A stretch of DNA of 43,160 bases, from assembly GCA_002722845.1 (NCBI GenBank), contig PBND01000001.1, positions 1 through 43,160 on the forward strand, written 5' to 3'. Each line of letters starts with the position of its first letter. The stretch's first letter is position 1. Positions 11,328 through 19,575 of the stretch are shown one piece after another. The stretch is from Myxococcales bacterium. Lineage in GTDB: Bacteria > Myxococcota > UBA4151. A model generated the notes under the pieces. The model did no database searches. It saw nothing but the letters and a program-made list of their open reading frames with translations, and was not told the DNA's origin. A program made the translations under genes and the position numbers.

Positions 11328-11914
11328 TGGGATGCCTCCAAGTCGCGAACGAAGCCGGCGGTCAGCCGGTCGTGATCATCGGCGTTTGCCGCCTCCTGAA
11401 CCCGACTCTGAGCCAGTTGCAAGGCCAAGGCCGCCGTCTCATGGCGTAGCTGGGAAGAAGCGGTCGATGCTTCCTGCTCCAGCTGGGCGCTTGCACTCTG
11501 CTTCAAGCGATCGATCTCCTTAGCCGTTCGCCGTCGGATCGCTTCTTCCTCCACCTCTAATTGGGCGGTGAAGCGATCCCGGACACTCTGGAGTTCGGCA
11601 TCGAGGTTTGCGAGGCGCGCCTCGAGTTCTGCCTGGCGAGCGGCTGCCTTCTCTTCGGCAATTTTCGCCGCATCGATGAGCGCCTGGAACCGGTCCGCCC
11701 GATTCCTGAGCATACGAACGAAGGTCTTGCGCACCAGAAGGACGATAATGGTCACGAGTAGGGCAAAGTTGATGAGCAGCGTTCCCACGGGGAGGATGTG
11801 GGGGTCTGTGGACCACCACAGTCTGAGCGGCTCCTTGGTGGGATCACCACCGGCTGCCAACGCGGCACCACCAACGAGTACAACCACTGCGAAGATCACC
11901 AGTCGGTTCATCAC
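11324..11914 (-). CDS. atpF: ATP synthase Fo subunit b (signal-peptide type)
   Basis: This is a 196-residue peripheral-stalk subunit. Unlike the short E. coli b subunit, it begins with a cleavable-looking signal sequence (about residues 1-21) before a second hydrophobic helix (about 43-62) and a long charged coiled coil from about 70 to 170. That arrangement is common in deltaproteobacterial-type b subunits. It overlaps atpH and the upstream b' gene by four bases each, so all three are tightly coupled. Confidence 0.88.
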   Translation of the reverse strand: MMNRLVIFAVVVLVGGAALAAGGDPTKEPLRLWWSTDPHILPVGTLLINFALLVTIIVLLVRKTFVRMLRNRADRFQALIDAAKIAEEKAAARQAELEARLANLDAELQSVRDRFTAQLEVEEEAIRRRTAKEIDRLKQSASAQLEQEASTASSQLRHETAALALQLAQSRVQEAANADDHDRLTAGFVRDLEASQ

Positions 11915-12333
11915 AAGGTCCTTCCCAACACCCGGTGGCCGATCTCTCCGGCCATGGCTTCCGCCTCCTGCCGCAGGGACTGCCGGGCCGCTTCTGTCTG
12001 GGCTTGGAGTTGCTCCCGATGCTCACCGGCCTCGGTGGCAAGGCGCTGGCGCAGTTCGCCGATTTCCTCGTTCGAAGCCGCGATTGCCCGGGCTCGAGCC
12101 TCGGCATTGGCACTGCGGACCTCGTCCTCAGCGGCTTGAAGCGCTGTCATGACTTGCGCTTCCATGGCGTCCAACTCAGGGTGCGCTTCGTCTTCGTGAC
12201 CGATGCCTGTTTCCAGGGCTTCCCGCTCATCGAGAATACGCAAGTAGGGTCGATACAGCAGTGGCGTGAAGACAAAAAGCAGGCCCAAAAACAGGACCAA
12301 GATAATGATCACACCAGGTAATGAGAGTGCCAT
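11911..12333 (-). CDS. atpF': ATP synthase Fo subunit b' (second b-type)
   Basis: This 140-residue protein has one N-terminal membrane helix (about 7-27, ending in LLYRPYLRILDERE) and a long Ala/Glu/Arg-rich helix with coiled-coil periodicity. The motif after the membrane helix matches the b/b' family (PLLxxILxERxxxI). The presence of both b and b' suggests a heterodimeric peripheral stalk, as in photosynthetic bacteria and many deltaproteobacteria. The start ATG is at 12333 with GGAGG nine or ten bases upstream. The Shine-Dalgarno region overlaps a perfect GGTGTACACC palindrome (12336-12345). Confidence 0.88.
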   Translation of the reverse strand: MALSLPGVIIILVLFLGLLFVFTPLLYRPYLRILDEREALETGIGHEDEAHPELDAMEAQVMTALQAAEDEVRSANAEARARAIAASNEEIGELRQRLATEAGEHREQLQAQTEAARQSLRQEAEAMAGEIGHRVLGRTL

Positions 12334-12359
12334 CTGGTGTACACCTCCGGCATCGGCGG

Positions 12360-12420
12360 TCGCCCCTTATCAAGGGCGATTCGCTCGGGCAAGGTCGCTA
12401 ATTCAGCATTCGAAAATGCT
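12360..12420 (-). other. two RNA hairpins between rplI and the ATP synthase genes
   Basis: On the minus strand, AGCATT-TTCG-AATGCT (12420-12405) is a perfect 6-bp stem with a UUCG tetraloop. It overlaps the first base of the rplI stop codon. A second hairpin, TCGCCCTT / AAGGGGCGA with one bulged base and a 3-base loop, spans 12379-12360. Neither is followed by a T-tract, so they do not look like simple intrinsic terminators. They could be processing, stability or attenuation elements that set the ratio of ribosomal to ATP synthase mRNA. Confidence 0.45.
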
Positions 12421-13094
12421 TAGTCCGCCTTTGTTTCTGTCGCTTCTTCCATGTCTTCGACGGGGCTTTCGTCGGTCGCCTCTGCGGCCGCCGCTACGCC
12501 ATCATCTGACTCGATACTTTCGGTCACCTCGGCATCGCCATCAGCGTCAGCCATGGCCACAGCTTCGCTGTCGCCCTCGGCCGCCTCAGCGCTTGCCTCC
12601 GTCGCCTCTTCCCCATCTTCTTCCGTTGCCGCCTCGGGATCAGGGGCACTACGGTCCTGAACCACCCAGACCTTAATCTCTGCAACCACACCCACGCTCA
12701 GCGTGACGGGCACCTGGAAGACGCCGAGGGTCTTGATAGGCGTCTCAAGGACGATGCGCTTCGCTTCGACAGGCCAGCCCTGCAGGGCCAGATCCTTGGC
12801 GATATCCCGAGCGGTCACCGAGCCGTAGAGGCGGTCGTTCTCGCCCACCCGGACCGGCAAGGTCACATTCACGTCCTTCATTCGCTCGGCCAGGGCTTCG
12901 GCTTCAGCCCGGGCCTTGCGCTTGGCATGCTCGGTCAGGCGCCTCGCATGCTCGATAGAGCGAACGGAGCCCGCATCTGCCACCAGGGCCATGCCCCGGG
13001 GGATCAAGTAGTTACGGGCATAGCCGGGCTTCACATTGACAACTTCACCGACGCTACCCAGCTTCGGCACGTCTCTTTGTAGAATGACTTGCAT
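12420..13094 (-). CDS. rplI: 50S ribosomal protein L9 with acidic C-terminal extension
   Basis: Residues 1-150 are a standard L9: MQVILQRDVPKLGSVGEVV at the N-terminus, GYARNYLIPRGMA, a long connecting helix, then the C-terminal domain with GSVTARDIA. L9 normally ends near 148-150 residues. This one continues for about 75 more residues that are almost entirely Glu, Asp, Ala, Ser and Thr, giving a 224-residue protein. No domain is recognisable in the tail. The gene follows rpsR and precedes the ATP synthase genes on the same strand. Confidence 0.95.
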   Translation of the reverse strand: MQVILQRDVPKLGSVGEVVNVKPGYARNYLIPRGMALVADAGSVRSIEHARRLTEHAKRKARAEAEALAERMKDVNVTLPVRVGENDRLYGSVTARDIAKDLALQGWPVEAKRIVLETPIKTLGVFQVPVTLSVGVVAEIKVWVVQDRSAPDPEAATEEDGEEATEASAEAAEGDSEAVAMADADGDAEVTESIESDDGVAAAAEATDESPVEDMEEATETKAD

Positions 13095-13106
13095 GGCTGA
13101 GCTCCC

Positions 13107-13373
13107 TTAGTGCTGCTGACCCGAGTAGGGCAGCAGAGCCAACTGACGAGCCCGCTTGATTTCACGGCACAACACTCGCTGATACTTGGCGCTGACCCCA
13201 CTCACGCGGGCCGGCATGATCTTGCCCCGCTCGGTGATAAAACGCCGCAGCAGGTTGGGATCCTTATAGGTAATCTTCAGGTTCGGGTCGGCTTGAAAGG
13301 GGCACATCTTACGACGCCCACGGGCCAATCCCCGACCGGACACACGACCTTGACCTTCTTCTTCACCAGCCAT
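13107..13373 (-). CDS. rpsR: 30S ribosomal protein S18
   Basis: This 88-residue small-subunit protein pairs with S6 on the platform of the 30S subunit. The core [30 protein letters not shown] and the C-terminal [12 protein letters not shown] (quoted in parts) match S18. The N-terminus is a glycine/arginine-rich extension, and only the single CPF cysteine precedes the core. The start is ATG 13373, three bases after the rpsF stop. Confidence 0.96.
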   Translation of the reverse strand: MAGEEEGQGRVSGRGLARGRRKMCPFQADPNLKITYKDPNLLRRFITERGKIMPARVSGVSAKYQRVLCREIKRARQLALLPYSGQQH

Positions 13374-13376
13374 GAT

Positions 13377-14090
13377 CTAGTCCTCCTTCGTTTCAGAGTC
13401 GGCATCAGCCTCCTCAGTTGTTGCCTCGGCGGCCGCTTCTTCAGCGGGCGCTGCCGCGGCTTCGACAGCCTCTTCAGCAGGAGCAGCCTCAACTGCCTCT
13501 TCAGCAGGAGCAGCCTCTGCTGCCTCTTCAGCAGGAGCAGCCTCAACTGCCTCTTCAGCGGGAGCAGCCTCAACTGCCTCTTCAGCGGGAGCAGCCTCTG
13601 CTGCCTCTTCAGCGGGAGCAGCCTCTGCCTCTGCAGCCGGCGCTGCTGCTGCAGCCCCGTCGGCGCTGTGGGTCCACTCTTTCGCCTTGGCCTTCTCAAC
13701 AGCAGCAGCTTCCGCTGCCTCAGCCCGGGCTTGGTCCAACTGCTCCTGCTCGAGACGAGCACTTGCGATCCGCACTTCGGAATCCACATCGGTGTCGACC
13801 TGAATCGTCAGAAAGCGCCAAACGCCATCCATAATCCGCAGGTTACGTTCGAGCTCCCGGATCAATGCAGGCTTGTGGCCGAGGAAGCGATTGATGACGT
13901 AATAGCCCCGGCTGGACTTGTTGATCTCGTAGGCGAGCTTGCGCTTACCCCAGTGCTCAACGCCCAAGTAGCTGCCGCCACTCTTGCCGATGACACCTTC
14001 GATCCGCTCGAGAAGGGCGTCTAGTTTACCCTCTTCCTCAAGGTCTGGATCGAGGATGCAGACGGTTTCGTATTCTCTCTGTAACTCCAC
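13377..14090 (-). CDS. rpsF: 30S ribosomal protein S6 with Ala/Glu repeat tail
   Basis: The first roughly 105 residues are S6: [13 protein letters not shown], the [16 protein letters not shown] segment, GYYVINRF and the [18 protein letters not shown] strand. S6 is usually 95-135 residues, whereas this one has 237. From about residue 115 the chain becomes an Ala/Glu-rich helix-prone tail containing six 9-residue EAAPAEEA(A/V) repeats. The start is GTG 14090, supported by AGGAGG five bases upstream. It is the first gene of the rpsF-rpsR-rplI-atp series and has an 89-base structured leader. Confidence 0.95.
   Translation of the reverse strand: MELQREYETVCILDPDLEEEGKLDALLERIEGVIGKSGGSYLGVEHWGKRKLAYEINKSSRGYYVINRFLGHKPALIRELERNLRIMDGVWRFLTIQVDTDVDSEVRIASARLEQEQLDQARAEAAEAAAVEKAKAKEWTHSADGAAAAAPAAEAEAAPAEEAAEAAPAEEAVEAAPAEEAVEAAPAEEAAEAAPAEEAVEAAPAEEAVEAAAAPAEEAAAEATTEEADADSETKED
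13468..13629 (-). repeat. six 27-bp tandem repeats in the S6 tail
   Basis: Six near-identical 27-base units (for example 13468-13494, 13495-13521, 13522-13548) encode EAAPAEEAV or EAAPAEEAA. Units differ mainly at one Ala/Val codon pair and a GCA/GCG-type third base. The unit is in frame, so slippage would change tail length by nine residues per step. Confidence 0.9.
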
Positions 14091-14127
14091 TTTTACCTCC
14101 TGGTCTTTAGTGGCGGAGCCCTCTGGG

Positions 14128-14169
14128 AACCCCGCAAGGAGTGGATATCGCCTCCGAAAAGGCGGGGCT
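14128..14169 (-). promoter_or_regulatory. structured leader of rpsF
   Basis: In the minus-strand leader, AGCCCCGC (14169-14162) can pair with GCGGGGTT (14135-14128) to give an 8-bp stem with one G-U pair, enclosing 26 bases. An alternative inner hairpin (CGCCT/AGGCG, 14164-14149) competes with it. Many bacteria regulate rpsF by an S6:S18-binding leader RNA. The position suits this, but I could not match the conserved CCG-bulge motif, so the role is inferred. There is no T-tract to make it an obvious hppA terminator. Confidence 0.35.
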
Positions 14170-14179
14170 TGCTACACGA

Positions 14180-16330
14180 TCAACCGCCAGCAAGCAACGG
14201 CGCAATGACAAGGGCCACCACGGTCATTAACTTCACGAGGATGTTGAGGGCCGGACCTGCGGTGTCCTTGAAGGGATCGCCGACCGTGTCACCGATCACG
14301 GCAGCATGGTGAGACTCGCTCCCCTTACCCTCATCGGCTTCAAGGTTCTGGGCTTCAGTTTCCACCTGCTTCTTGGCGTTGTCCCAGGCACCACCGGCAT
14401 TGGACATGAAGATGGCCAGAAGGACGCCAGAGACCAGCGCACCGGCCAACAAACCGCCGAGCATGACCTTGGCATCAGCCAGGCCCCACGGCGCAAACTT
14501 GTACGAGAAGCCCACGACCACTGGCGCCAAAATCGCCAGCAGGCCGGGCTTAATCATCTGCCGAATGGCTGCCTTGGTGGAGATATCCACACACTTGGCG
14601 TACTCGGCCTTCACACCTTCTTTGCCTTCTTTGAGACCCTCGATCTCACGGAACTGGCGGCGAACCTCAACGATCATGTCGTTGGCCGCTTCACCCACAG
14701 CCTTCATGGCCATGGAGCTAAAGAGGTAGGGCAGCATGCCGCCAAGGAGGAGACCCGCGACCACCATCGGCTGAGCCAGGTCGATCGCCCCAACCTTCGC
14801 CACGCTTTGGAAGGCAGCGAACAGGGCGAGGGCCGTCAAAGCTGCGGAACCGATCGCGAAGCCCTTACCAATGGCCGCCGTGGTGTTACCCACCGCATCC
14901 AACTTGTCGGTACGCTCACGAACTTCAGGCTCCAGATGGGCCATCTCAGCAATGCCACCAGCGTTGTCAGCCACCGGACCGTAAGCGTCCACAGCCAACT
15001 GAATACCCGTGGTGGAGAGCATGCCCAACGCAGCCAGGGCGACGCCGTAGAGACCCGCAAAGTTATAAGAGATGAGGATCGCAACGACGATGTAGACGAT
15101 CGGCAAGGCCGTCGACACCATGCCCACACCCACACCGGAAATAATGTTAGTGGCCGGACCGGTCTTCGAAGCGGCCCGAATACTTAGCACCGGCCCCTTG
15201 TCGGTGGCGCAGTAATGCTCGGTGGTGAAACCCACCGCGATACCGGCGATCAAACCACCGATGGTGGCGTAAAGGATTTCAACAGGACCCACCCCGGCGC
15301 CGTCGGGGCCCAGCGGGAGTTGGACCCCCTCGCCGAGAATCGCCTTGGCGATGAAGTACGTCGCCGGAACCATGACGGCTGCCGCACCCAAAGTGCCACC
15401 ATCAAGGGCCCGCTGCGGGTTTCCACCCTCTTTCACATTCACGAAGAAGGTGAAGATGATCGAGCAGACAACGCCGACGGCAGCGATGACGAGTGGAATC
15501 AAGGCCGCCTTATAACCGTAGATGCCACCGGCGACAGCGCCGAGCACCATGGCACCGATGATGGAGCCCACATAGGATTCAAAGAGGTCCGCACCCATAC
15601 CGGCCACGTCACCCACGTTGTCACCAACGTTATCGGCGATGGTGGCTGGATTGCGAGGATCGTCCTCGGGAATGCCGGCCTCGACCTTACCAACAAGGTC
15701 GGCGCCAACGTCAGCGGCTTTGGTAAAGATACCGCCACCCACGCGGGCGAACAGAGCGATTGAACTGGCGCCCAAGCTGAAGCCGGAGAGCACCTGAATC
15801 ACTCGGGTCAGTCCCGATTCCTTCTGGCTCAGATCCACGGCGTCGAGACCGGCCAAGCCATTGGAATAGAGGATGAACAAACCGCCCAGCCCCAACAGAG
15901 CCAGACCGACAACGCTCATGCCCATGACGGCGCCGCCCCGGAAGGCGACCTTCAAGGCCGGCGGCAAGCCCTGACGGGCGGCGTTCGCGGTACGAACGTT
16001 GGCGGAGGTCGCAACCATCATACCCGCGTAGCCCGCAATGGCGGAACACAGCGCGCCGATGACGAAACTCAGACCCACGAGCCAGTGAGACTTCGCTTCG
16101 CCACTGTTGCCGACCGCTAGCAGCACACCGACGATGACCACGAAAATGGCCAAGACCTTGTATTCGGCGGCGAGGAAGGCTCGAGCGCCGTCCTTAATGT
16201 TGCCACCGATTTCCCGCATGCGGTCGGTGCCGACGTCCTGCTTGTTGATCCACCCTGCTGTCAGGAAGGCGTAGACCAGGCCGAGCAAGCCGGCGACCGG
16301 AACGATATAGAGCCATGTTTCGGGATTCAT
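14180..16330 (-). CDS. hppA: membrane-bound ion-pumping pyrophosphatase, K+-dependent type
   Basis: This 716-residue enzyme of about 16 membrane helices couples pyrophosphate hydrolysis to cation export. The pyrophosphate-binding loop starts with [11 protein letters not shown] (207-217), followed by [20 protein letters not shown]. The C-terminal acidic loop has [17 protein letters not shown]. The [10 protein letters not shown] segment (481-490) carries alanine at the position that is lysine in K+-independent enzymes, so this should be K+-dependent. Whether it pumps H+ or Na+ cannot be settled by eye. ATG 16330 has AGGAG four bases upstream. It is flanked by its own promoter candidate and the structured rpsF leader. 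Confidence 0.95.
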   Translation of the reverse strand: MNPETWLYIVPVAGLLGLVYAFLTAGWINKQDVGTDRMREIGGNIKDGARAFLAAEYKVLAIFVVIVGVLLAVGNSGEAKSHWLVGLSFVIGALCSAIAGYAGMMVATSANVRTANAARQGLPPALKVAFRGGAVMGMSVVGLALLGLGGLFILYSNGLAGLDAVDLSQKESGLTRVIQVLSGFSLGASSIALFARVGGGIFTKAADVGADLVGKVEAGIPEDDPRNPATIADNVGDNVGDVAGMGADLFESYVGSIIGAMVLGAVAGGIYGYKAALIPLVIAAVGVVCSIIFTFFVNVKEGGNPQRALDGGTLGAAAVMVPATYFIAKAILGEGVQLPLGPDGAGVGPVEILYATIGGLIAGIAVGFTTEHYCATDKGPVLSIRAASKTGPATNIISGVGVGMVSTALPIVYIVVAILISYNFAGLYGVALAALGMLSTTGIQLAVDAYGPVADNAGGIAEMAHLEPEVRERTDKLDAVGNTTAAIGKGFAIGSAALTALALFAAFQSVAKVGAIDLAQPMVVAGLLLGGMLPYLFSSMAMKAVGEAANDMIVEVRRQFREIEGLKEGKEGVKAEYAKCVDISTKAAIRQMIKPGLLAILAPVVVGFSYKFAPWGLADAKVMLGGLLAGALVSGVLLAIFMSNAGGAWDNAKKQVETEAQNLEADEGKGSESHHAAVIGDTVGDPFKDTAGPALNILVKLMTVVALVIAPLLAGG

Positions 16331-16372
16331 TTTTCTCCTACTCGCGTGCGCTATGCGCTTTGAGGCGGGCGC

Positions 16373-16401
16373 CGTATATGGGGGGCCAAGGGGGGGGGCA
16401 A
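16373..16401 (-). promoter_or_regulatory. candidate hppA promoter with poly-C spacer
   Basis: On the minus strand, TTGCCC (16401-16396) and TATACG (16378-16373) match the sigma-70 hexamers at four of six positions each and are exactly 17 bases apart. The spacer and the end of the -35 box consist of C9 (16398-16390), TTGG, and C6 (16385-16380). Transcription would start near 16366, giving a leader of about 36 bases. This is sequence inference only. Confidence 0.4.
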
Positions 16402-16425
16402 GAGCGGGTTATTACGGAGATTGAC

Positions 16426-16447
16426 GGGGCGAGTCCTGCGTCGCCCC
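16426..16447 (-). terminator. hairpin after the MsbA-like gene, possible terminator
   Basis: GGGGCGA (16426-16432) and TCGCCCC (16441-16447) form a 7-bp perfect stem with an 8-base loop, about 40 bases past the stop of the MsbA-like gene. No clear T-tract follows on the minus strand, so termination is plausible but weakly supported. Confidence 0.3.
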
Positions 16448-16487
16448 TTGGGATGACGCTAGAAGCCCAGCAAGAAGCGAAGAGCAC

Positions 16488-18290
16488 CTAGGCGTCCTCG
16501 AGTTCTACCTGTCGTGCGTAGTAGCCACCCTGAGCCATTAACTCGGCGTGACTCCCCCGCTCCACCACCCGGCCCTTGGCCAACACGAGGATCTGGTGCG
16601 CACGACGTACCGTGCCAAGTCGATGGGCTACCACCAACACGGTTCGACCCACCATCAAGCGCTCGAGCGCAGCCTGAACGGCCCGTTCCGCTTCCGAGTC
16701 GAGGGCGCTGGTCGCCTCGTCGAGCAGGAGGATCGGCGCATCTTTCAACAGGGCCCTAGCGATCGCAATCCGTTGGCGCTGACCACCACTGAGCCGAACC
16801 CCTCGATCACCCACTTGAGTCTCAAGCCCTTGGGGTAGTTCTTGGATAAAATCCCAGGCCTGGGCGGCCTGAGCGGCCTCGATGATCTCGGCCTCGGAGC
16901 TTTCCGGGGCTGCGTAGGCGATGTTGGCCCGCACGGTATCGTGAAACAACACCACATCCTGGCTGACCACTGCGACCTGACGCCGCAGGCTCTGCTGGCT
17001 CAAGTGACGGAGGTCCTGGCCATCGATGCGAATCGCGCCCTCTGTCACGTCGTAGAAGCGGGGCACCAGCTGCAACAGGGTCGACTTGCCGCAACCGCTC
17101 GGACCCACCAGTGCGAAGGTCTCCCCCATGGGTACAGAAAAGTTCATCTCGCTGAGCACCGGCGGCAACAGGACCCCGTCGGACTCAGCATAAGCAAAGG
17201 CAACCCCCTCAAAGCTGAGGCTCTCATCCAAGCCTTGGAGTTCGACAGCGTCCTCAGCGTCCAGGACCTCGGCCTGGCGGTCAATGACCTCAAAGATGCG
17301 TTCGGAAGCGGCCATGCCGGTGGCGACAAAGGTGGAGATTCGACCGAGCTCCTTGATGGGGGCATAGATCAAAACGAGAGTGGCAAAGAAGCTGACGAAG
17401 AACTCCGGTGCCAGATAATCGGGATGGGCCTCCGGAAGGACCATCCGCCCCTGGGCATACCAAAGGACCGCCGCCAAACCGGCGACCCCGAGCAACTCGA
17501 TCACCGGTGAATAGGCGCCTCGGGCCAGAATGGAACGCCACATCACCCCCAGGAACTGCTGATGGGCCTGGCCAACACGGCTGCGCTCCCGCTCCTCGGA
17601 CGCGCTGGCCTTGATCAACTCAATACCCGTCAGCCCTTGGGCGATCCGATCGGTCACAGCCCCGAGGGCATCGAGATACTCCCGGGCGATCCGGCGAATC
17701 GTCTTTAAAAACAGGCTGATCGGCACCACGGCCAGGGGCACGGCCGCAAACGCGACCAGCGCCAACCACACGTCGAGAAGAAAGCATTGGAGAACCAGCG
17801 CGACGATGACGAGACTACTGCGCAAACCACTGGCCATGGCGTCCACCACCGCAAACTCCACTTGCACCACGTCCGTCGTAAACCGGCTCAGCAGATCACC
17901 GCCTCTGCGCCGATCGAAGAAGGCCTTCTCCTGGCCCAGCGTGGCCGCAAACAGTTGGTCGCGCAGATCGACAACCACATTCGATCCGATCCAACGCATC
18001 GTGATAAACTGCAGCCCATAGGCGATGCCCTTGATCACAACGATCGCGACCAACAACCACGCAATCCCCTTCGTGCCATGATCGGCGAGGAAACGGTTAA
18101 AGGGCTCAAACTCCTGGGCCAGGATGTTGAAGCCCCGATCGCCACCGGTGATCAAATGGGAGAGCCCGGGCCCCAGCAAGAAGGCATAGGCTGCTGTGGT
18201 CAGCGCCAAGATGACCATGGCGAAAATCGTGACCGGAAAAAGTCGTCGGTACGGCATGATCAGGCGCAATAAGCGCCGGTAGCTGCTCAT
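16488..18290 (-). CDS. MsbA-like lipid exporter, ABC half-transporter
   Basis: This 600-residue half-transporter has six membrane helices in residues 15-325 and an ATPase domain after about 355. Walker A GPSGCGKST is at 396-404, the Q-loop at VVSQD, the signature LSGGQ at 500-504, Walker B ILLLDEA at 520-526 and the switch histidine at 555. It should act as a homodimer in the inner membrane. Its position in one transcript with lpxB, a PAP2 phosphatase and a Dpm1-like glycosyltransferase suggests MsbA-type flipping of lipid A or another glycolipid, although type-I exporters look alike. I chose ATG 18290, which overlaps the preceding stop as ATGA, over an upstream in-frame start at 18317. Confidence 0.85.
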   Translation of the reverse strand: MSSYRRLLRLIMPYRRLFPVTIFAMVILALTTAAYAFLLGPGLSHLITGGDRGFNILAQEFEPFNRFLADHGTKGIAWLLVAIVVIKGIAYGLQFITMRWIGSNVVVDLRDQLFAATLGQEKAFFDRRRGGDLLSRFTTDVVQVEFAVVDAMASGLRSSLVIVALVLQCFLLDVWLALVAFAAVPLAVVPISLFLKTIRRIAREYLDALGAVTDRIAQGLTGIELIKASASEERERSRVGQAHQQFLGVMWRSILARGAYSPVIELLGVAGLAAVLWYAQGRMVLPEAHPDYLAPEFFVSFFATLVLIYAPIKELGRISTFVATGMAASERIFEVIDRQAEVLDAEDAVELQGLDESLSFEGVAFAYAESDGVLLPPVLSEMNFSVPMGETFALVGPSGCGKSTLLQLVPRFYDVTEGAIRIDGQDLRHLSQQSLRRQVAVVSQDVVLFHDTVRANIAYAAPESSEAEIIEAAQAAQAWDFIQELPQGLETQVGDRGVRLSGGQRQRIAIARALLKDAPILLLDEATSALDSEAERAVQAALERLMVGRTVLVVAHRLGTVRRAHQILVLAKGRVVERGSHAELMAQGGYYARQVELEDA

Positions 18291-18991
18291 GAGCGAACCT
18301 TGCTCCGAAGGCCCCATACGCTCATCATCGCTTCCACGACGATCCCCGAACTCATCTTGGATTCACCGGCCACCCGATCGGGAAAAACGATAGGGAACTC
18401 CTTGACCTGAAAGCCAGCGGACAGGGCCCGGTACTTCATTTCGATTTGAAACACGTAGCCCTTCGCTGCCACCGAGCTCAGATCCAACTGTCGCAGGACC
18501 TCTGCTCGCCAACCGACAAAGCCGGCCGTGAGGTCCCGGATACGAACGCCCAGCAAGGTGCGCGCATAAAGAGAGCCGCCCCGGCTGATCATACGACGGA
18601 CGAGCCCCCAGTTCTCGACCCCACCGCCCGGGACCCAACGGGAGCCAACGGCTACGTCCGCTGCTTCTAGCGTTGCCAGCATGTCGGGTAGGTAACGGGG
18701 CCGATGGGAAAAGTCCGCGTCCATCTCAATGAGCAAATCGTAATCGCGGGCGAGGCCCCATTCGAAACCCGCGAGGTACGCAGGCCCCAAGCCGCCCTTG
18801 CCTTCCCGGGCGAGGAGGTGGAGCCGGGGTTCGGTCGCGGCCATTTCGGCCACGCGGTCGCCGGTACCATCAGGGCTGTTGTCATCGATGATGAGGAGAT
18901 CCACCGGCGCGGCAGCGAGGACGGCCGGAATGATCTGATCGATATTCTCCATCTCATTGTAGGTGGGCATGCAGACCAGCGGACGACTCAT
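18287..18991 (-). CDS. Dpm1-like polyprenyl-phosphate glycosyltransferase (GT2)
   Basis: This 234-residue GT-A fold enzyme starts with LVCMPTYNEMENI and has IIDDNSPDGTGD for nucleotide binding, the DxD-type EMDADFSH, and GSRWVPGGGVENWG followed by RRMISRGGSLYAR, the pattern of dolichol/polyprenyl-phosphate mannose synthases. It lacks the C-terminal membrane anchors of some family members. It would transfer a hexose from GDP- or UDP-sugar to a polyprenyl phosphate. Being wedged between a PAP2 phosphatase (1-base overlap) and the MsbA-like gene (4-base overlap), it may serve an ArnC-like role in supplying sugar for lipid modification; that is inference. Confidence 0.85.
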   Translation of the reverse strand: MSRPLVCMPTYNEMENIDQIIPAVLAAAPVDLLIIDDNSPDGTGDRVAEMAATEPRLHLLAREGKGGLGPAYLAGFEWGLARDYDLLIEMDADFSHRPRYLPDMLATLEAADVAVGSRWVPGGGVENWGLVRRMISRGGSLYARTLLGVRIRDLTAGFVGWRAEVLRQLDLSSVAAKGYVFQIEMKYRALSAGFQVKEFPIVFPDRVAGESKMSSGIVVEAMMSVWGLRSKVRS

Positions 18992-19575
18992 CAGTCACTC
19001 GTTTCCGTTTGTTCGGTGTGCATCGATGCCCGACCGAGGGCTGCGATGGCGAGCAGAAAACCAAGAGTCAGACCCGCCAGGACGTCTGTGGGCCAATGGG
19101 CCCCGATCGCAATGCGGCTCCAGCCGACGATCAGAGGCAGGCCAAGCCCCACAAGAGCAGCGGCTCCGGAGCGACGTTGTCGCCACAGTGCGAGGCCAAA
19201 AACACCGAAGACATAAGCCCCGGTGGCCGTGTGCCCCGATGGCATCGCTCTGGCCTTGAGTTCACCGCCGGGCAGCGAGGCCACTTCGTCGAGCACTGCA
19301 CCCGGCCGCGGCCGATCGATACCGAACTTCAGCCCCTGAACCACGACCAACAAAACCAGCCCGCCTCCAATCACGCGAGCGATCGGGATGCGCTGCCAGG
19401 CCTTGAACAGGACCATACCCAGAACGAAAACCGGCAGACAAAGCCAGGGCTCGCCCAAGTACGTCAACCATTGAGCCACTCCATCGCCCCGACCCGAAAG
19501 TGCCCGCAGGCCCGAAAGATCCGGTGGGAAAACGCCAGGAACAGCCCCGAGGAGGTGCAGTGATGGGTGCGTCAT
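18991..19575 (-). CDS. PAP2-family membrane phosphatase
   Basis: This 194-residue membrane protein has about five hydrophobic helices. The three phosphatase motifs are complete: KFGIDRPRP (K-x6-RP), PSGH, and SRIAIGAHWPTD (SR-x5-H-x3-D). Family members remove phosphate from undecaprenyl pyrophosphate, phosphatidic acid, PGP or lipid A. Being directly after lpxB makes a lipid A phosphatase (LpxE/LpxF-like) or a polyprenyl-pyrophosphatase attractive. The frame is open to 19827, but the ATG at 19575 overlaps the lpxB stop as ATGA and begins the real domain, so the longer start is rejected. Confidence 0.85.
   Translation of the reverse strand: MTHPSLHLLGAVPGVFPPDLSGLRALSGRGDGVAQWLTYLGEPWLCLPVFVLGMVLFKAWQRIPIARVIGGGLVLLVVVQGLKFGIDRPRPGAVLDEVASLPGGELKARAMPSGHTATGAYVFGVFGLALWRQRRSGAAALVGLGLPLIVGWSRIAIGAHWPTDVLAGLTLGFLLAIAALGRASMHTEQTETSD

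Noticed and set aside
13468-13629. Regular repeats that could suggest a CRISPR array
   Set aside because: Units are directly adjacent with no unique spacers, are in frame and encode the S6 tail.
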